From Dactylosporangium sp. (GTDB lineage: Bacteria; Actinomycetota; Actinomycetes; Mycobacteriales; Micromonosporaceae), in the NCBI GenBank assembly GCA_013041765.1, contig JABDRL010000370.1, forward strand, positions 1 through 45,467: a DNA stretch of 45,467 bases, given 5' to 3'. Below are positions 17,515 to 25,563 of this stretch, in pieces. Position 1 is the stretch's first letter; every line of letters starts with the position of its first letter. Made by a program: the position numbers and the translations under genes. The notes beneath the pieces are model-generated. The model saw only the letters and a list, made by a program, of their open reading frames with translations, had not been told where the DNA came from and did no database searches.

Positions 17515-18933
17515 ATGAGGACGACCGCAGATCCGGGCGGGACACGACGGAGTGCGGTGCGACGGTCCCTGCCGACCGTGTTGGCGCTACTGACGGCAAC
17601 GGTCGCCGGTGTGGTCATCGGGCCGCCGGCGGCCTCGGCCGACTGGGTCCGAGACGAGCAGTGGTACCTCAGCCAGCTCGACGCCGGCACCGCGTGGCAG
17701 TACGCCAGCGGGCGCGGAGTCGTCGTGGCGGTCGTCGACTCCGGGGTGGACGCGACGCATCCGGACCTTGTCGGCCAGGTTCTACCCGGTGCCGACTTCG
17801 TTCGGGGCTCGCCGGCCGATGGGCGCGACGACCCCGTCGGCCACGGCACCTCCGTCGCCGCGATCATCGCGGGTCGCGGGGACGACGGTGACGGGGTCAA
17901 GGGGCTCGCCCCGAAAGCCAAGATCCTCCCGGTGCGCGTGCTGGACGATGACAACAAGTACGACGACGCCGCGGTGGTCGCCCAGGGCGTGCGCTGGGCG
18001 GTCGATCACGGGGCCTCGGTCGTCAACCTCTCCCTCGGCGGAGCGGCCTACAGCCACATCCTGGCCGCCTCCATCGCCTATGCCGCGACCCACGACGTGG
18101 TGGTCGTCGCCTGCACGGGCAATCGAAGCGGCACCAGCGTCGAATCGGGTGAGGTGTGGTACCCGGCCAGGGAACCCGGGGTCATCGCCGTCGCCGGGCT
18201 GGCGGCCGACCCAGTGCCACCCAGCAGCGCGGGGATCGGTGGCTCCCGCCGTCGCATACCCAGCGGCGGGAAACCGCCGTCACGGACGTTGTGGCACGGC
18301 TCGGTCACGGGTCCCGCGACGGTGCTCACGGCGCCGGCCGCTCGCCTGACGGGAGCCCGGCCTGGCGGGTACTGGCGGATCCAGGGGACAAGCTTCGCCG
18401 CCCCCCTCGTCGCCGCCACCGCGGCACTCATCCGCTCGCGCTGGCCCGAGCTGAACGCCACGAACGTCGCCAACCGTCTGGTCCAGACCGCCGACGACCT
18501 CGGGGTCCCCGGCCGGGACAGCAGGTACGGCTTCGGCGCCGTCAGCCCCGCCTCGGCGCTGGCCGCGCCGATCCCCTGGACGTCGATGAACCCGCTGCTC
18601 GCCAGCAGCGCCCCGGTCCTCGCCGGGGGCCCGGGTCCGACGACCCGGATGGTACCGGCGGCGCGGCGCCTGCCGGCGGCGTCGATCTCCAGCGGCGTCA
18701 ACGCGACCCTCACCGGATCTGCGGCGCTCCTCGTCGCGGCGGTCGCCATCATCGCCCTGATCCTGCGCCACCGGGCCCGCCGCAGGTGCCTCCAGCCGGT
18801 CGGTGCGGTCAGGCGCAGTGCTGTGTGCCCGTCGCCTCGGTCCTCTCGGCGCCCAGGGTCGCTGTGGCTGCCGCCTCCCCAGCCGTCAGCGCGAACCCGG
18901 TCTGTGGATCGTCCGCTGCCGCTGCGAAGATGA
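17515..18933 (+). CDS. mycP: Type VII secretion-associated serine protease mycosin (MycP)
   Basis: 472 residues from ATG 17515, preceded by the strong site GGAGGAGG at 17498-17505. A signal sequence ends near ASAD (about residue 42). The subtilase domain has all three catalytic residues: D75 (VVDSG), H110 (GHGTS) and S293 (GTSFAAP). A membrane helix near residues 399-421 (LTGSAALLVAAVAIIALIL) anchors it facing outward. After the helix the frame runs on for about 50 Arg/Pro-rich residues that overlap the 3' end of the convergent marP gene by 125 bp, an unusual tail. MycP stabilises the ESX membrane complex. It follows eccC by 177 bp. Confidence 0.92.
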   Translation: MRTTADPGGTRRSAVRRSLPTVLALLTATVAGVVIGPPAASADWVRDEQWYLSQLDAGTAWQYASGRGVVVAVVDSGVDATHPDLVGQVLPGADFVRGSPADGRDDPVGHGTSVAAIIAGRGDDGDGVKGLAPKAKILPVRVLDDDNKYDDAAVVAQGVRWAVDHGASVVNLSLGGAAYSHILAASIAYAATHDVVVVACTGNRSGTSVESGEVWYPAREPGVIAVAGLAADPVPPSSAGIGGSRRRIPSGGKPPSRTLWHGSVTGPATVLTAPAARLTGARPGGYWRIQGTSFAAPLVAATAALIRSRWPELNATNVANRLVQTADDLGVPGRDSRYGFGAVSPASALAAPIPWTSMNPLLASSAPVLAGGPGPTTRMVPAARRLPAASISSGVNATLTGSAALLVAAVAIIALILRHRARRRCLQPVGAVRRSAVCPSPRSSRRPGSLWLPPPQPSARTRSVDRPLPLRR

Positions 18934-19993
18934 CGCCGAGCACGGTCCCGTCCGTCGCCATCAGCGGGCCGCCGGAGTTGCCGCTGCGGACCAGTGCCCG
19001 AATCGTATAGATCTCGCGGGTGACGTTGCCCGACTCGTAGATGTCCGGCCCGGTGATCTCCCGCAGGTCACGGACCCGAGCGGCCTGCGCGTCAAAGGGG
19101 CCGTCGAGCGGAAACCCGACCACCACGGCGTCGCTCTCGCTGGCCGCCGGATGCGGGGCGAACGGCAGCACCGGGGCCTTCAGCCGGGGCGCGTACAGGA
19201 CGGCGAGGTCCCGCGCGGGGTCGTAGACGACGACGCGGGCGTTGTACCGGGTCTCGGCGAGTTCGACCGTGACGCTCCGGGTGCCGGCGACGACGTGCGC
19301 GTTGGTCATCACCCGGCCCGGCGCGTAGACGAATCCGGTCCCCTCGATGTTTCGGGAGCAGCTCTGCGCCGCGCCCCGCACCTTGACCACCGACTGCTTG
19401 GCTTTCTGCACGGCCAGGGAATTGGTCAGCGCCGGATCCGGGGCCGGCACGTCCCGGACCTTCGTGGGCGACAGCCCTCCGAAGACATCCGGGAATCCCC
19501 TGGTGTCGACCGTGTCACGCAACGTGTCTGACAGGGCATGGGCCTCGGCCGGCATGACCTTGTTGACGGCGCCGATGATCGAGGAGTTCCGCACCGACTT
19601 GGCGAGCCACGGCAGGGACGACGACCCCAGCGGCACCGCGATCAGCCAGACCACGGCCAGCGCCGTGACCACCGAGATGATCGATCCACCGACGTCGTCG
19701 AAGCGCTGGGCGACCCGGTTGCGCAGCGCGCTGCGCAGGCGGCCGCCGAGCAGACTCGTCAGCGCCTGGCCGGCCACCGCCAGCCCGAAGACCACGAACA
19801 GCGAGATCATGACACGGGTGGAATCGTCATCGGAGTACTCGGCCAGCCAGGGCCCGAGCCGAAGTCCGAGCAACACCCCGCCGAAGAACCCCATCAGCGA
19901 CAGCAGCCCCACCAGAAGACCCTGCCGATAGCCATTGACCGCGAACACGACGGTCAGGGCGACGATAGCGATATCAATGAGGTTGCCGGCCAC
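18809..19993 (-). CDS. marP: MarP-like membrane serine protease (CvpA + trypsin-like)
   Basis: 394 residues. The first 160 residues form a CvpA-like module of four membrane helices. The periplasmic-side domain is a chymotrypsin-fold protease with triad H233 (TNAHVV), D262 (ARDLAVL) and S340 (GNSGGP). Cysteines C212 and C393 fall almost exactly where Mycobacterium tuberculosis MarP (Rv3671c) has its redox-sensitive disulfide (C214-C395). In that species MarP is needed to survive acid and oxidative stress through wall hydrolase processing. The next genes upstream, a nudix hydrolase and nth, are in the same order as in mycobacteria. The 3' end overlaps the mycosin tail in antisense. Confidence 0.93.
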   Translation of the reverse strand: MAGNLIDIAIVALTVVFAVNGYRQGLLVGLLSLMGFFGGVLLGLRLGPWLAEYSDDDSTRVMISLFVVFGLAVAGQALTSLLGGRLRSALRNRVAQRFDDVGGSIISVVTALAVVWLIAVPLGSSSLPWLAKSVRNSSIIGAVNKVMPAEAHALSDTLRDTVDTRGFPDVFGGLSPTKVRDVPAPDPALTNSLAVQKAKQSVVKVRGAAQSCSRNIEGTGFVYAPGRVMTNAHVVAGTRSVTVELAETRYNARVVVYDPARDLAVLYAPRLKAPVLPFAPHPAASESDAVVVGFPLDGPFDAQAARVRDLREITGPDIYESGNVTREIYTIRALVRSGNSGGPLMATDGTVLGVIFAAAADDPQTGFALTAGEAAATATLGAERTEATGTQHCA

Positions 19994-19998
19994 AGATC

Positions 19999-20658
19999 TC
20001 AGAGTACGGGCGGATCACACGATCTGTGCAGTTCCTCGATAGGACCAGTGGGCCACGGCTGTGCCCACCCGCCCAGATCGAGCAGGGTCGACAGGACCCC
20101 GGCCGTGAATCCCCAGACCAGCATGCCGCGCGTGCGGAACGCCGGTCCGATCCATCCGCCGGGATGGCGCAGCCGCAGCCGGTTGGCCGGGGCCGCCAGT
20201 TCCGCGATCGTCAGCCGGTCCACCCGGGCCACCTCGGCGTCATCGACCGGCCGTACCTCATGGGGGGTCGCCCACCAGGCCAGGACCGGAGTGACCAGGT
20301 AATTGCTCGCGGGCACCCATCGTGGTGGCAGCGTCGCCAGGATCCGGACCCCGGACGGGTCGAGGCCGACCTCCTCGGCGGCTTCCCGCAGCGCGGTCGC
20401 GATGGCATCGGTGTCCTCGGGATCGGCGGCGCCGCCGGGAAACGCGATCTGCCCGGCGTGGTTGCGCAAGGTCGCGGCCCGCTGGAGGACCAGCACGTAG
20501 GGACCGTGGAACGGATCCTCCCCCAGCAGCACCAGGACGGCGCTGGCCCGTGGCCGGTACGCCGGGCCGGTCGGCCGCGGAGCATCGACGCCGTCGAGCG
20601 CCTCTGCGGTGGCCGCGCGCAGGCCCAACGGCGTCAACCAGTCAGGCGTCCCGCTCAC
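19999..20658 (-). CDS. NUDIX hydrolase, CoA pyrophosphohydrolase type
   Basis: 219 residues from GTG 20658. That start overlaps the nth stop as GTGA and gives normal family length; the longer open frame upstream is antisense-like Arg-rich sequence. The nudix box is [25 protein letters not shown]-like, with REAAEE as the metal-binding core. The preceding [12 protein letters not shown] matches the CoA-pyrophosphatase subgroup (UPF0035). The likely reaction is cleavage of coenzyme A or related dinucleoside diphosphates. It corresponds in position to Rv3672c, between marP and nth. Confidence 0.88.
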   Translation of the reverse strand: MSGTPDWLTPLGLRAATAEALDGVDAPRPTGPAYRPRASAVLVLLGEDPFHGPYVLVLQRAATLRNHAGQIAFPGGAADPEDTDAIATALREAAEEVGLDPSGVRILATLPPRWVPASNYLVTPVLAWWATPHEVRPVDDAEVARVDRLTIAELAAPANRLRLRHPGGWIGPAFRTRGMLVWGFTAGVLSTLLDLGGWAQPWPTGPIEELHRSCDPPVL

Positions 20659-21395
20659 GTGGCCAGCCGCTCCCCGGCGGAGGAGTTCCCGGCTGGCTCC
20701 GGACGGGACACCAGCCGCTCTGCCTCGGCATGCCCGGTCGGACCGATTCCGTAGGAGGGGCAGTCCCCGGCCAGCACGCACGCCCCGCACGCCGGTTTCC
20801 GGGCGTGACAGACCCGCCGCCCGTGGAAGATCACTATGTGCGAAAGCATCGTCCAGTCCCTGCGCTCGAACAGGCCGCACAGCACCTGCTCGATTCTGAC
20901 CGGATCGGTCTCCTCGGTCCACCGCCAGCGACCGACCAGCCGGATTACATGAGTATCGACCGGAATGGCCTGCCCACCGAACACTGCGCCAATAATGACA
21001 TTTGCGGTTTTCCGCCCTATCCCCGGCAATTTCACCAGGTCCTCGATCCGGGACGGCACCTCGCCCCCGTGCCGCTCGACGAGCGACTGCCCCAGCTTGA
21101 TCAGGGAATCGGCCTTGTTGCGAAAGAACCCCGTCGAGTGGATCAGTCGTTCCAGCTCCGCGCGATCCGCCGCGGCGTAGGCCCCCGCATCACCGTACTT
21201 GGCGAACAGCGTGGGGGTCACCTCGTTGACCCGCCGGTCGGTGCACTGCGCCGACAGGATGGTGGCAACGGCCAGTTCCAGCGGAGTCCCGTGGTTCAGC
21301 TCACAGCGCGCGTCGGGGTATTCCCGAACCAGCAACCTGGCCATCCGCCGCGCGCGCCGTTTGCGCGCGAGAGCACTCTCGTTCCGGGCCACCAT
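20655..21395 (-). CDS. nth: Endonuclease III
   Basis: 246 residues; base-excision repair glycosylase/AP lyase for oxidised pyrimidines. The helix-hairpin-helix [10 protein letters not shown] carries catalytic K129 and the second catalytic residue is D147 (VDTHV). The iron-sulfur cluster loop has the canonical C-X6-C-X2-C-X5-C spacing in [17 protein letters not shown]. The start ATG 21395 gives a short basic N-terminus typical of actinobacterial Nth. Its stop overlaps the nudix gene start. It corresponds to Rv3674c; here a capA-like gene and cbiZ stand between nth and crp. Confidence 0.96.
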   Translation of the reverse strand: MVARNESALARKRRARRMARLLVREYPDARCELNHGTPLELAVATILSAQCTDRRVNEVTPTLFAKYGDAGAYAAADRAELERLIHSTGFFRNKADSLIKLGQSLVERHGGEVPSRIEDLVKLPGIGRKTANVIIGAVFGGQAIPVDTHVIRLVGRWRWTEETDPVRIEQVLCGLFERRDWTMLSHIVIFHGRRVCHARKPACGACVLAGDCPSYGIGPTGHAEAERLVSRPEPAGNSSAGERLAT

Positions 21396-21448
21396 GGACC
21401 AGAGCGTACGTCGCCGGGGCCGGAAACCGTCAGGTCACGCCGCATCGA

Positions 21449-22693
21449 TCATGCTGGCGGGGTGATCCGCCCCGTGCCGTCGATCTGCGCCCCGGTCTCC
21501 CCGAAATCGGCCGTCGACAAGCTCGCGACCAGCTTGACGGCCTGGTTCTTCGGATCGACCTTTGGCAGTCCTGGCGAGACCATCACCGTGGAGGCCAGCG
21601 TCCCCTCGACGAACGCCCCGTCGCCCCGCAGGGTGACCTTGACAACGCCCCCGACGCCGACGAGGCCGGCGGAGCTGAGCGCCCGGTACCCCCCGAAGTT
21701 ACCGAGGCTGTAGGCGATCAGACGCTCCTTGTAGAACTCCATGCCCCGCATCACATGGGGACCGTGCCCGATGACGAGATCAGCACCGGCGTCCACCACC
21801 GTGTGCGAGAACTTGATCGGATCGCCCCGGTTCTCCCCGAGGTAGGTCTCGGTGCCGGGCTTGACATGGGTCTTGTCGGAGCCCTCCGCCCCCATGTGCA
21901 CCTGGACCACCACGATGTCCGCCTGGCTGGCGGCCTTGGTGACGACCGCACGCGCACCTTCAAGATCGTTGGGATCGTTCGCCCAGGAGTACGGGGCGAA
22001 CCCCACGACCGCGACCCGGACGCCCTTGACCGGCACGACCGTGACCAGGTCAGGATCGCCGGTGTAGGCCACGCCGGCCTCGTCCAGGGCGTTCTTGGTG
22101 TTCTGGTAGCCCTGCCGCCCGTAGTCGTAGGCGTGGTTGTTGGCCATCGTCACCAGGCCGAACCCGGCGTCCCTGAGCACGGTGGCATAGGAGGGTGGGG
22201 TGCGGAACGCGAAGCAGGTCTTGCCGGCGGAGGCCGCGCTGCACTTGGCCGTCCCGGTGTCCTCCGTCAGGGTCTGCTCCAGATTGCCCATCTGCAGGTC
22301 AGCGCCGAGCACGCTGCTGACCTTGGCGAAGAAGTCGCGACCGCCGTTGGGCGGCAGGCCGGACGGGGCGTTGCCCATGACGATGTCCCCGGTGGCCGCC
22401 AGGGAGAGGGTCGCGTCGGTCGCCGGCGCGGAGGTTCCGGCCGCGGCCCCGCCGGCGGACGCCGAACCCGCGTCCGTCGCCCCGACCCAGGTTCCGTCAG
22501 CGGGGACATCCGCGGACCGCGACATCGTCGCGGCAACGGTGAGCGCCCCGAGGCCGACGGCCACGACCAGGCCCAGCAGCAGCGGGATCTTCCAGCGGCC
22601 CGGCCCGCGCCGGGGCGGCCGGGGCTCGTCCCAACCCGGACGATACGGAGACGGTGGCTCGGAGTACGGATCGGCCCTCACGGCGCACAGCAT
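21449..22693 (-). CDS. CapA/PgsA-family metallophosphatase-like lipo- or membrane protein
   Basis: 414 residues from ATG 22693. The N-terminus is Pro-rich (about residues 8-32), then a membrane helix (about 35-55), then a linker and a full CapA domain: LAATGDIVMG, NLEQTLTE, TMANNHAYDYG, VVQVHMGAE, VIGHGPHVMRGMEFY and YSLGNFGG. These residues belong to the calcineurin-like fold used by CapA/PgsA proteins, which support poly-gamma-glutamate or capsule export; the substrate here is unknown. An upstream in-frame ATG at 22741 is possible. However, the 16 intervening codons have a low GC3 unlike the rest of the gene and would overlap cbiZ, so I prefer 22693. Confidence 0.85.
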   Translation of the reverse strand: MLCAVRADPYSEPPSPYRPGWDEPRPPRRGPGRWKIPLLLGLVVAVGLGALTVAATMSRSADVPADGTWVGATDAGSASAGGAAAGTSAPATDATLSLAATGDIVMGNAPSGLPPNGGRDFFAKVSSVLGADLQMGNLEQTLTEDTGTAKCSAASAGKTCFAFRTPPSYATVLRDAGFGLVTMANNHAYDYGRQGYQNTKNALDEAGVAYTGDPDLVTVVPVKGVRVAVVGFAPYSWANDPNDLEGARAVVTKAASQADIVVVQVHMGAEGSDKTHVKPGTETYLGENRGDPIKFSHTVVDAGADLVIGHGPHVMRGMEFYKERLIAYSLGNFGGYRALSSAGLVGVGGVVKVTLRGDGAFVEGTLASTVMVSPGLPKVDPKNQAVKLVASLSTADFGETGAQIDGTGRITPPA

Positions 22694-22719
22694 AGGGGTA
22701 TTTGTCTGTGCCGGCTCGA

Positions 22720-23403
22720 CTACGTGAGAAACGTCTTGCATGACCAGGCAACGCCGCTGGCCAACCACCTGCCGCCGCCGTCGAGCAGCGCGGCGTGGAC
22801 GGCCCGGGCGACCCGCGATCCCCACCTCGACCGGGGGCCTCCGAAGCACTCGGACCGCCCGGCCGGGGGACACAGCACGCAGACGGCATCCGTTGCGGTC
22901 CCCGTTCCCTCGACCCCCAGCGACCACAGCGCCTGGGCCTTGGCCTCGGCGACCGTCGAGACCACGTTGACCAGCGCGGCCTCGGTCAACCGGACCGGAA
23001 CGACAACGACGACGTTGATCGTGCCGATGCCCCCCGCCACACCGACACCACAGTCATCGGCGGCCCAGGTCGGGGTTCCGATGCCGACCGTCGCGGTGAC
23101 CACCACACCGCCGTCGCTGGCCACGACGCGGTCGGCGACATCCACCCCGGTCAGCATGCCGACGCCCGCGCCCGCCAGCCCGCGGCGAGCGGCGAGCTCC
23201 CCGAGATGGGCCTCCGGGTCGGTGTTCGCATACGTCATGGGAACGGTGGCGTTCATGACCCAGGTCCGCAGGCCGATCCCGCCACCGGCGGGAGCGCTGG
23301 AGATCGCACACAGCGGATCCGGGAGCCGCCACAGGAGCAGCGGCACGGGTTGACCAGGCAGTCCACGACCGTCATCGGTCGGGCAGATCAGTTCCGGCAA
23401 CAT
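22720..23403 (-). CDS. cbiZ: Adenosylcobinamide amidohydrolase (CbiZ-like)
   Basis: 227 residues from ATG 23403. The CbiZ family hydrolyses the aminopropanol side chain of adenosylcobinamide (and pseudocobalamin) to give adenosylcobyric acid for corrinoid salvage. Recognisable parts: LPDPLCAISSAPAGGGIG, TWVMNATVPMTYANTDPEAHL, GAGVGMLTGVDV, ATVGIGTPTWAADD and the end ATDAVCVLCPPAG. The long open frame above 23403 is antisense to crp and is not part of it. It is divergent from crp over 114 bp. No cobalamin riboswitch is visible in that short gap. Confidence 0.82.
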   Translation of the reverse strand: MLPELICPTDDGRGLPGQPVPLLLWRLPDPLCAISSAPAGGGIGLRTWVMNATVPMTYANTDPEAHLGELAARRGLAGAGVGMLTGVDVADRVVASDGGVVVTATVGIGTPTWAADDCGVGVAGGIGTINVVVVVPVRLTEAALVNVVSTVAEAKAQALWSLGVEGTGTATDAVCVLCPPAGRSECFGGPRSRWGSRVARAVHAALLDGGGRWLASGVAWSCKTFLT

Positions 23404-23469
23404 CCGGACATCCTGCCCTGCCGATGGCTCCTCCCATGCGCGCCGCACGCTCTCCGCAGCAGATATGCC

Positions 23470-23475
23470 TAGACT
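23470..23475 (+). promoter_or_regulatory. Possible -10 element for crp
   Basis: TAGACT fits the actinobacterial TAnnnT -10 consensus and lies 43 bp upstream of the crp ATG. No good -35 is visible at the expected distance, so this is tentative. Confidence 0.3.
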
Positions 23476-23517
23476 GGCCTCGCGACGCAGAAGCACAGCT
23501 GATTTCGAGGTGGCGGC

Positions 23518-24195
23518 ATGGACGACGTATTGGCCCGCAGCGGCATGTTTCAGGGCGTGGATACGGAAACGGCCGAATCCCTCATCAAAGAACTGGAGAT
23601 GGTCGATATCCGGAGAGGCGACACCCTCTTCAACGAGGGCGAGCCCGGAGACTGCCTCTACATCGTGCTTGGCGGCAAGATCAAACTCGGACGGCGGGCC
23701 GCCGACGGGCGACAGAACCTGATCGGGCTGATGGGCCCCAGCGACATGGTCGGCGAACTCTCGCTGTTCGATCCCGGCCCCCGCACGGCGACCGCCACCG
23801 CGGTGATCGACACCCGCCTGGCCCGCCTCCGCAAGCCGGCCCTCCGGTCCTGGCTCAGCGATCGCCCGGAGATCGCCGAGCAACTGCTGCGGGTGCTCGC
23901 CCGCCGGTTGCGCCGGACCAACGACGCTCTCGCCGACTTGATCTTCACCGACGTCCCCGGTCGGGTGGCGAAGAACCTGCTCCAGATGGCCGGCCGGTTC
24001 GGCGCCCGGGATGGCGGCGTGCTGCGGGTGACCCATGACCTGACCCAGGAAGAACTCGCCCAGCTGGTCGGTGCCTCGCGGGAAACGGTCAACAAGGCGC
24101 TCGCCGATTTTGCGTCCCGGGGCTGGCTGCGCCTCGACGGCAAGAGCGTCATCATCCTTGACCCGGAACGCCTCGCTCGCCGCGCCCGGGTGTAG
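23518..24195 (+). CDS. crp: cAMP receptor protein, Crp/Fnr family (GlxR/Rv3676 type)
   Basis: 225 residues. The N-terminal cyclic-nucleotide domain shows [42 protein letters not shown] (the cAMP pocket with GELS and RT). A long dimer helix and a winged helix with recognition sequence [17 protein letters not shown] follow. [22 protein letters not shown] matches mycobacterial Rv3676 nearly word for word, so cAMP binding is a confident inference. It is preceded on the other strand by cbiZ and followed by a 153-bp gap with a hairpin. A class III cyclase at 29049-32744 could supply its ligand. Confidence 0.95.
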   Translation: MDDVLARSGMFQGVDTETAESLIKELEMVDIRRGDTLFNEGEPGDCLYIVLGGKIKLGRRAADGRQNLIGLMGPSDMVGELSLFDPGPRTATATAVIDTRLARLRKPALRSWLSDRPEIAEQLLRVLARRLRRTNDALADLIFTDVPGRVAKNLLQMAGRFGARDGGVLRVTHDLTQEELAQLVGASRETVNKALADFASRGWLRLDGKSVIILDPERLARRARV

Positions 24196-24286
24196 ATTCC
24201 CGAGCCTCCACGCGTCCTCGCGGGTACGGCCAAACGGACACCGACGCTGCCCCACACGTGTCGTGAGCGGCGGAAATGTCGTTTAG

Positions 24287-24319
24287 TGCTGTGGTGGCGT
24301 CAGCAACACCACCACAGCA
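24287..24319. promoter_or_regulatory. Perfect 11-bp dyad upstream of the carboxylase-like operon
   Basis: TGCTGTGGTGG (24287-24297) and CCACCACAGCA (24309-24319) form a perfect stem with an 11-nt loop, 29 bp before the ATG at 24349 and 91 bp after the crp stop. No T-tract follows. It may be the crp terminator, an operator or a leader hairpin for the downstream pair. Confidence 0.5.
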
Positions 24320-24348
24320 ATGTTGCCGTTGCAGGGGACGAGGGGGTC

Positions 24349-25563
24349 ATGCCGACACTGACCACAGCCGTCGACCCGCGCGCTCCGCACTATGTCAACG
24401 GCCGCTCGATCATGCTCGAACGGCTGCGACGGCTCGCTTCGGCAATCGATTCCGCTCCCGGCCACGCGGCCGGGGCCCGGGTGTCCACACCGCGGGCCGG
24501 CGACGGGTTCCGCCGCGCCCACCACCGAATCGAACTGCTGATCGACAGGGATACCCCACTCCTGGAACTCTCGCCGGCCGCCGGCCGCGACCCAGGGCAC
24601 GCCGGTCCGGGGCTGGTGACCGCTCTCGGCGTCGTCGAAGGCGCGCTGTGTGTCCTCGTAGCCGATGATCCATCGGCCGGCACGAGCCCGGCCGGGGCCG
24701 GGCTCAGCCAGTACACGCTGGTCAAGGCCAGTCGTGCGGCGGAGATCGGACGAGCCAACCGGCTACCGCTGATCTATCTGATGGACCGCCTGGCGGGTCG
24801 TCCCACCATCGACATCGACCCGCTGTTTCCGCAGCTTGCCACCCGTCGCGACCTCCGAGGTCTGTCTCCCGACCAGGTACTCTCCACGATCGGACTGATC
24901 CGCCGCGTGATCGCGCAGCTGACGCACCCCGCGACGCCCGCCGACCGGGTGGGGCCCGCCCCGACCGCCCGGATCGCCGATCCGCCCCTGCACAGCGAAA
25001 CCGATCTCCTCGGGCTGGCCCCCGACGATCCCACCGTCCCGTTCGATCCCAGGGAGATCCTTGCCAGGATTCTGGACGGCTCCCGGTTCGACGAGTTCGA
25101 CGAGCCCGGCCAGCGCCACGCGTCGGCACTGTGCGCCGGGTGGGGCGCCATCCACGGGTATCCGGTGGCGGTCCTGGCCGACAGCCACAACCCGCCGCCG
25201 GAGGACATCACCAAGGCGATCCAGTTCGTCCAGCTCTCGGAGACCAGCGCGGTGCCGCTCGTGGTGCTGCGCTGCGCCAGCACTCCCGCGGCTGGGCGAG
25301 ATCCGGGCGGCCCTGATCAGGACGTACCAGAACTGATGTTCAAGACCGTTGCGAACGCGCGGATCCCGCACCTCGCCGTCCACCTGGGAACGGCGCCCGG
25401 GGGCGGGGACAGTCCCCGGTTCCGGTTCCGGTGGCCCAGTGCCCCGGCATGCGGCGCCGACGATGGGTACATCGACCCTCGCGACACCCGCACGGTGCTC
25501 GGGCTCTGCCTCGCCGCGATCGCCGGGATGGCCCCCATCAGGCGAACGGCTGGCCTGTCGTGA
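24349..25563 (+). CDS. Degenerate acyl-CoA carboxylase carboxyltransferase (beta-like) subunit
   Basis: 404 residues from ATG 24349 with GAGGGGG upstream; normal beta subunits have about 510-540. The family frame is clear: DTPLLELSPAAG, PGLVTALGVVEG, ASRAAEIGRANRLPLIYLMD, then FDPREILARILDGSRFDEFDEPG, CAGWGAIHGYPVAVLAD, TVANARIPHLAVHLG and YIDPRDTRTVLGLCLAAI. Two catalytic loops are missing or unrecognisable: the GSCTAGGAY-type oxyanion segment in the first half and the SFGAGNYGM-type segment in the second. The frame is intact and shares a GTGA overlap with the alpha-like gene. It is therefore probably not an active carboxyltransferase. It is either decaying or repurposed. Confidence 0.8.
   Translation: MPTLTTAVDPRAPHYVNGRSIMLERLRRLASAIDSAPGHAAGARVSTPRAGDGFRRAHHRIELLIDRDTPLLELSPAAGRDPGHAGPGLVTALGVVEGALCVLVADDPSAGTSPAGAGLSQYTLVKASRAAEIGRANRLPLIYLMDRLAGRPTIDIDPLFPQLATRRDLRGLSPDQVLSTIGLIRRVIAQLTHPATPADRVGPAPTARIADPPLHSETDLLGLAPDDPTVPFDPREILARILDGSRFDEFDEPGQRHASALCAGWGAIHGYPVAVLADSHNPPPEDITKAIQFVQLSETSAVPLVVLRCASTPAAGRDPGGPDQDVPELMFKTVANARIPHLAVHLGTAPGGGDSPRFRFRWPSAPACGADDGYIDPRDTRTVLGLCLAAIAGMAPIRRTAGLS

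Noticed and set aside
20659-20922. N-terminal extension of the nudix hydrolase
   Set aside because: It would overlap nth almost entirely; the GTGA junction at 20655-20658 gives normal length.
23404-23517. Cobalamin riboswitch upstream of cbiZ
   Set aside because: The gap is only 114 bp and no B12-box-like sequence or large fold is visible.
23404-24255. N-terminal extension of cbiZ across crp
   Set aside because: The frame is open but reads antisense through crp; CbiZ similarity begins at ATG 23403.
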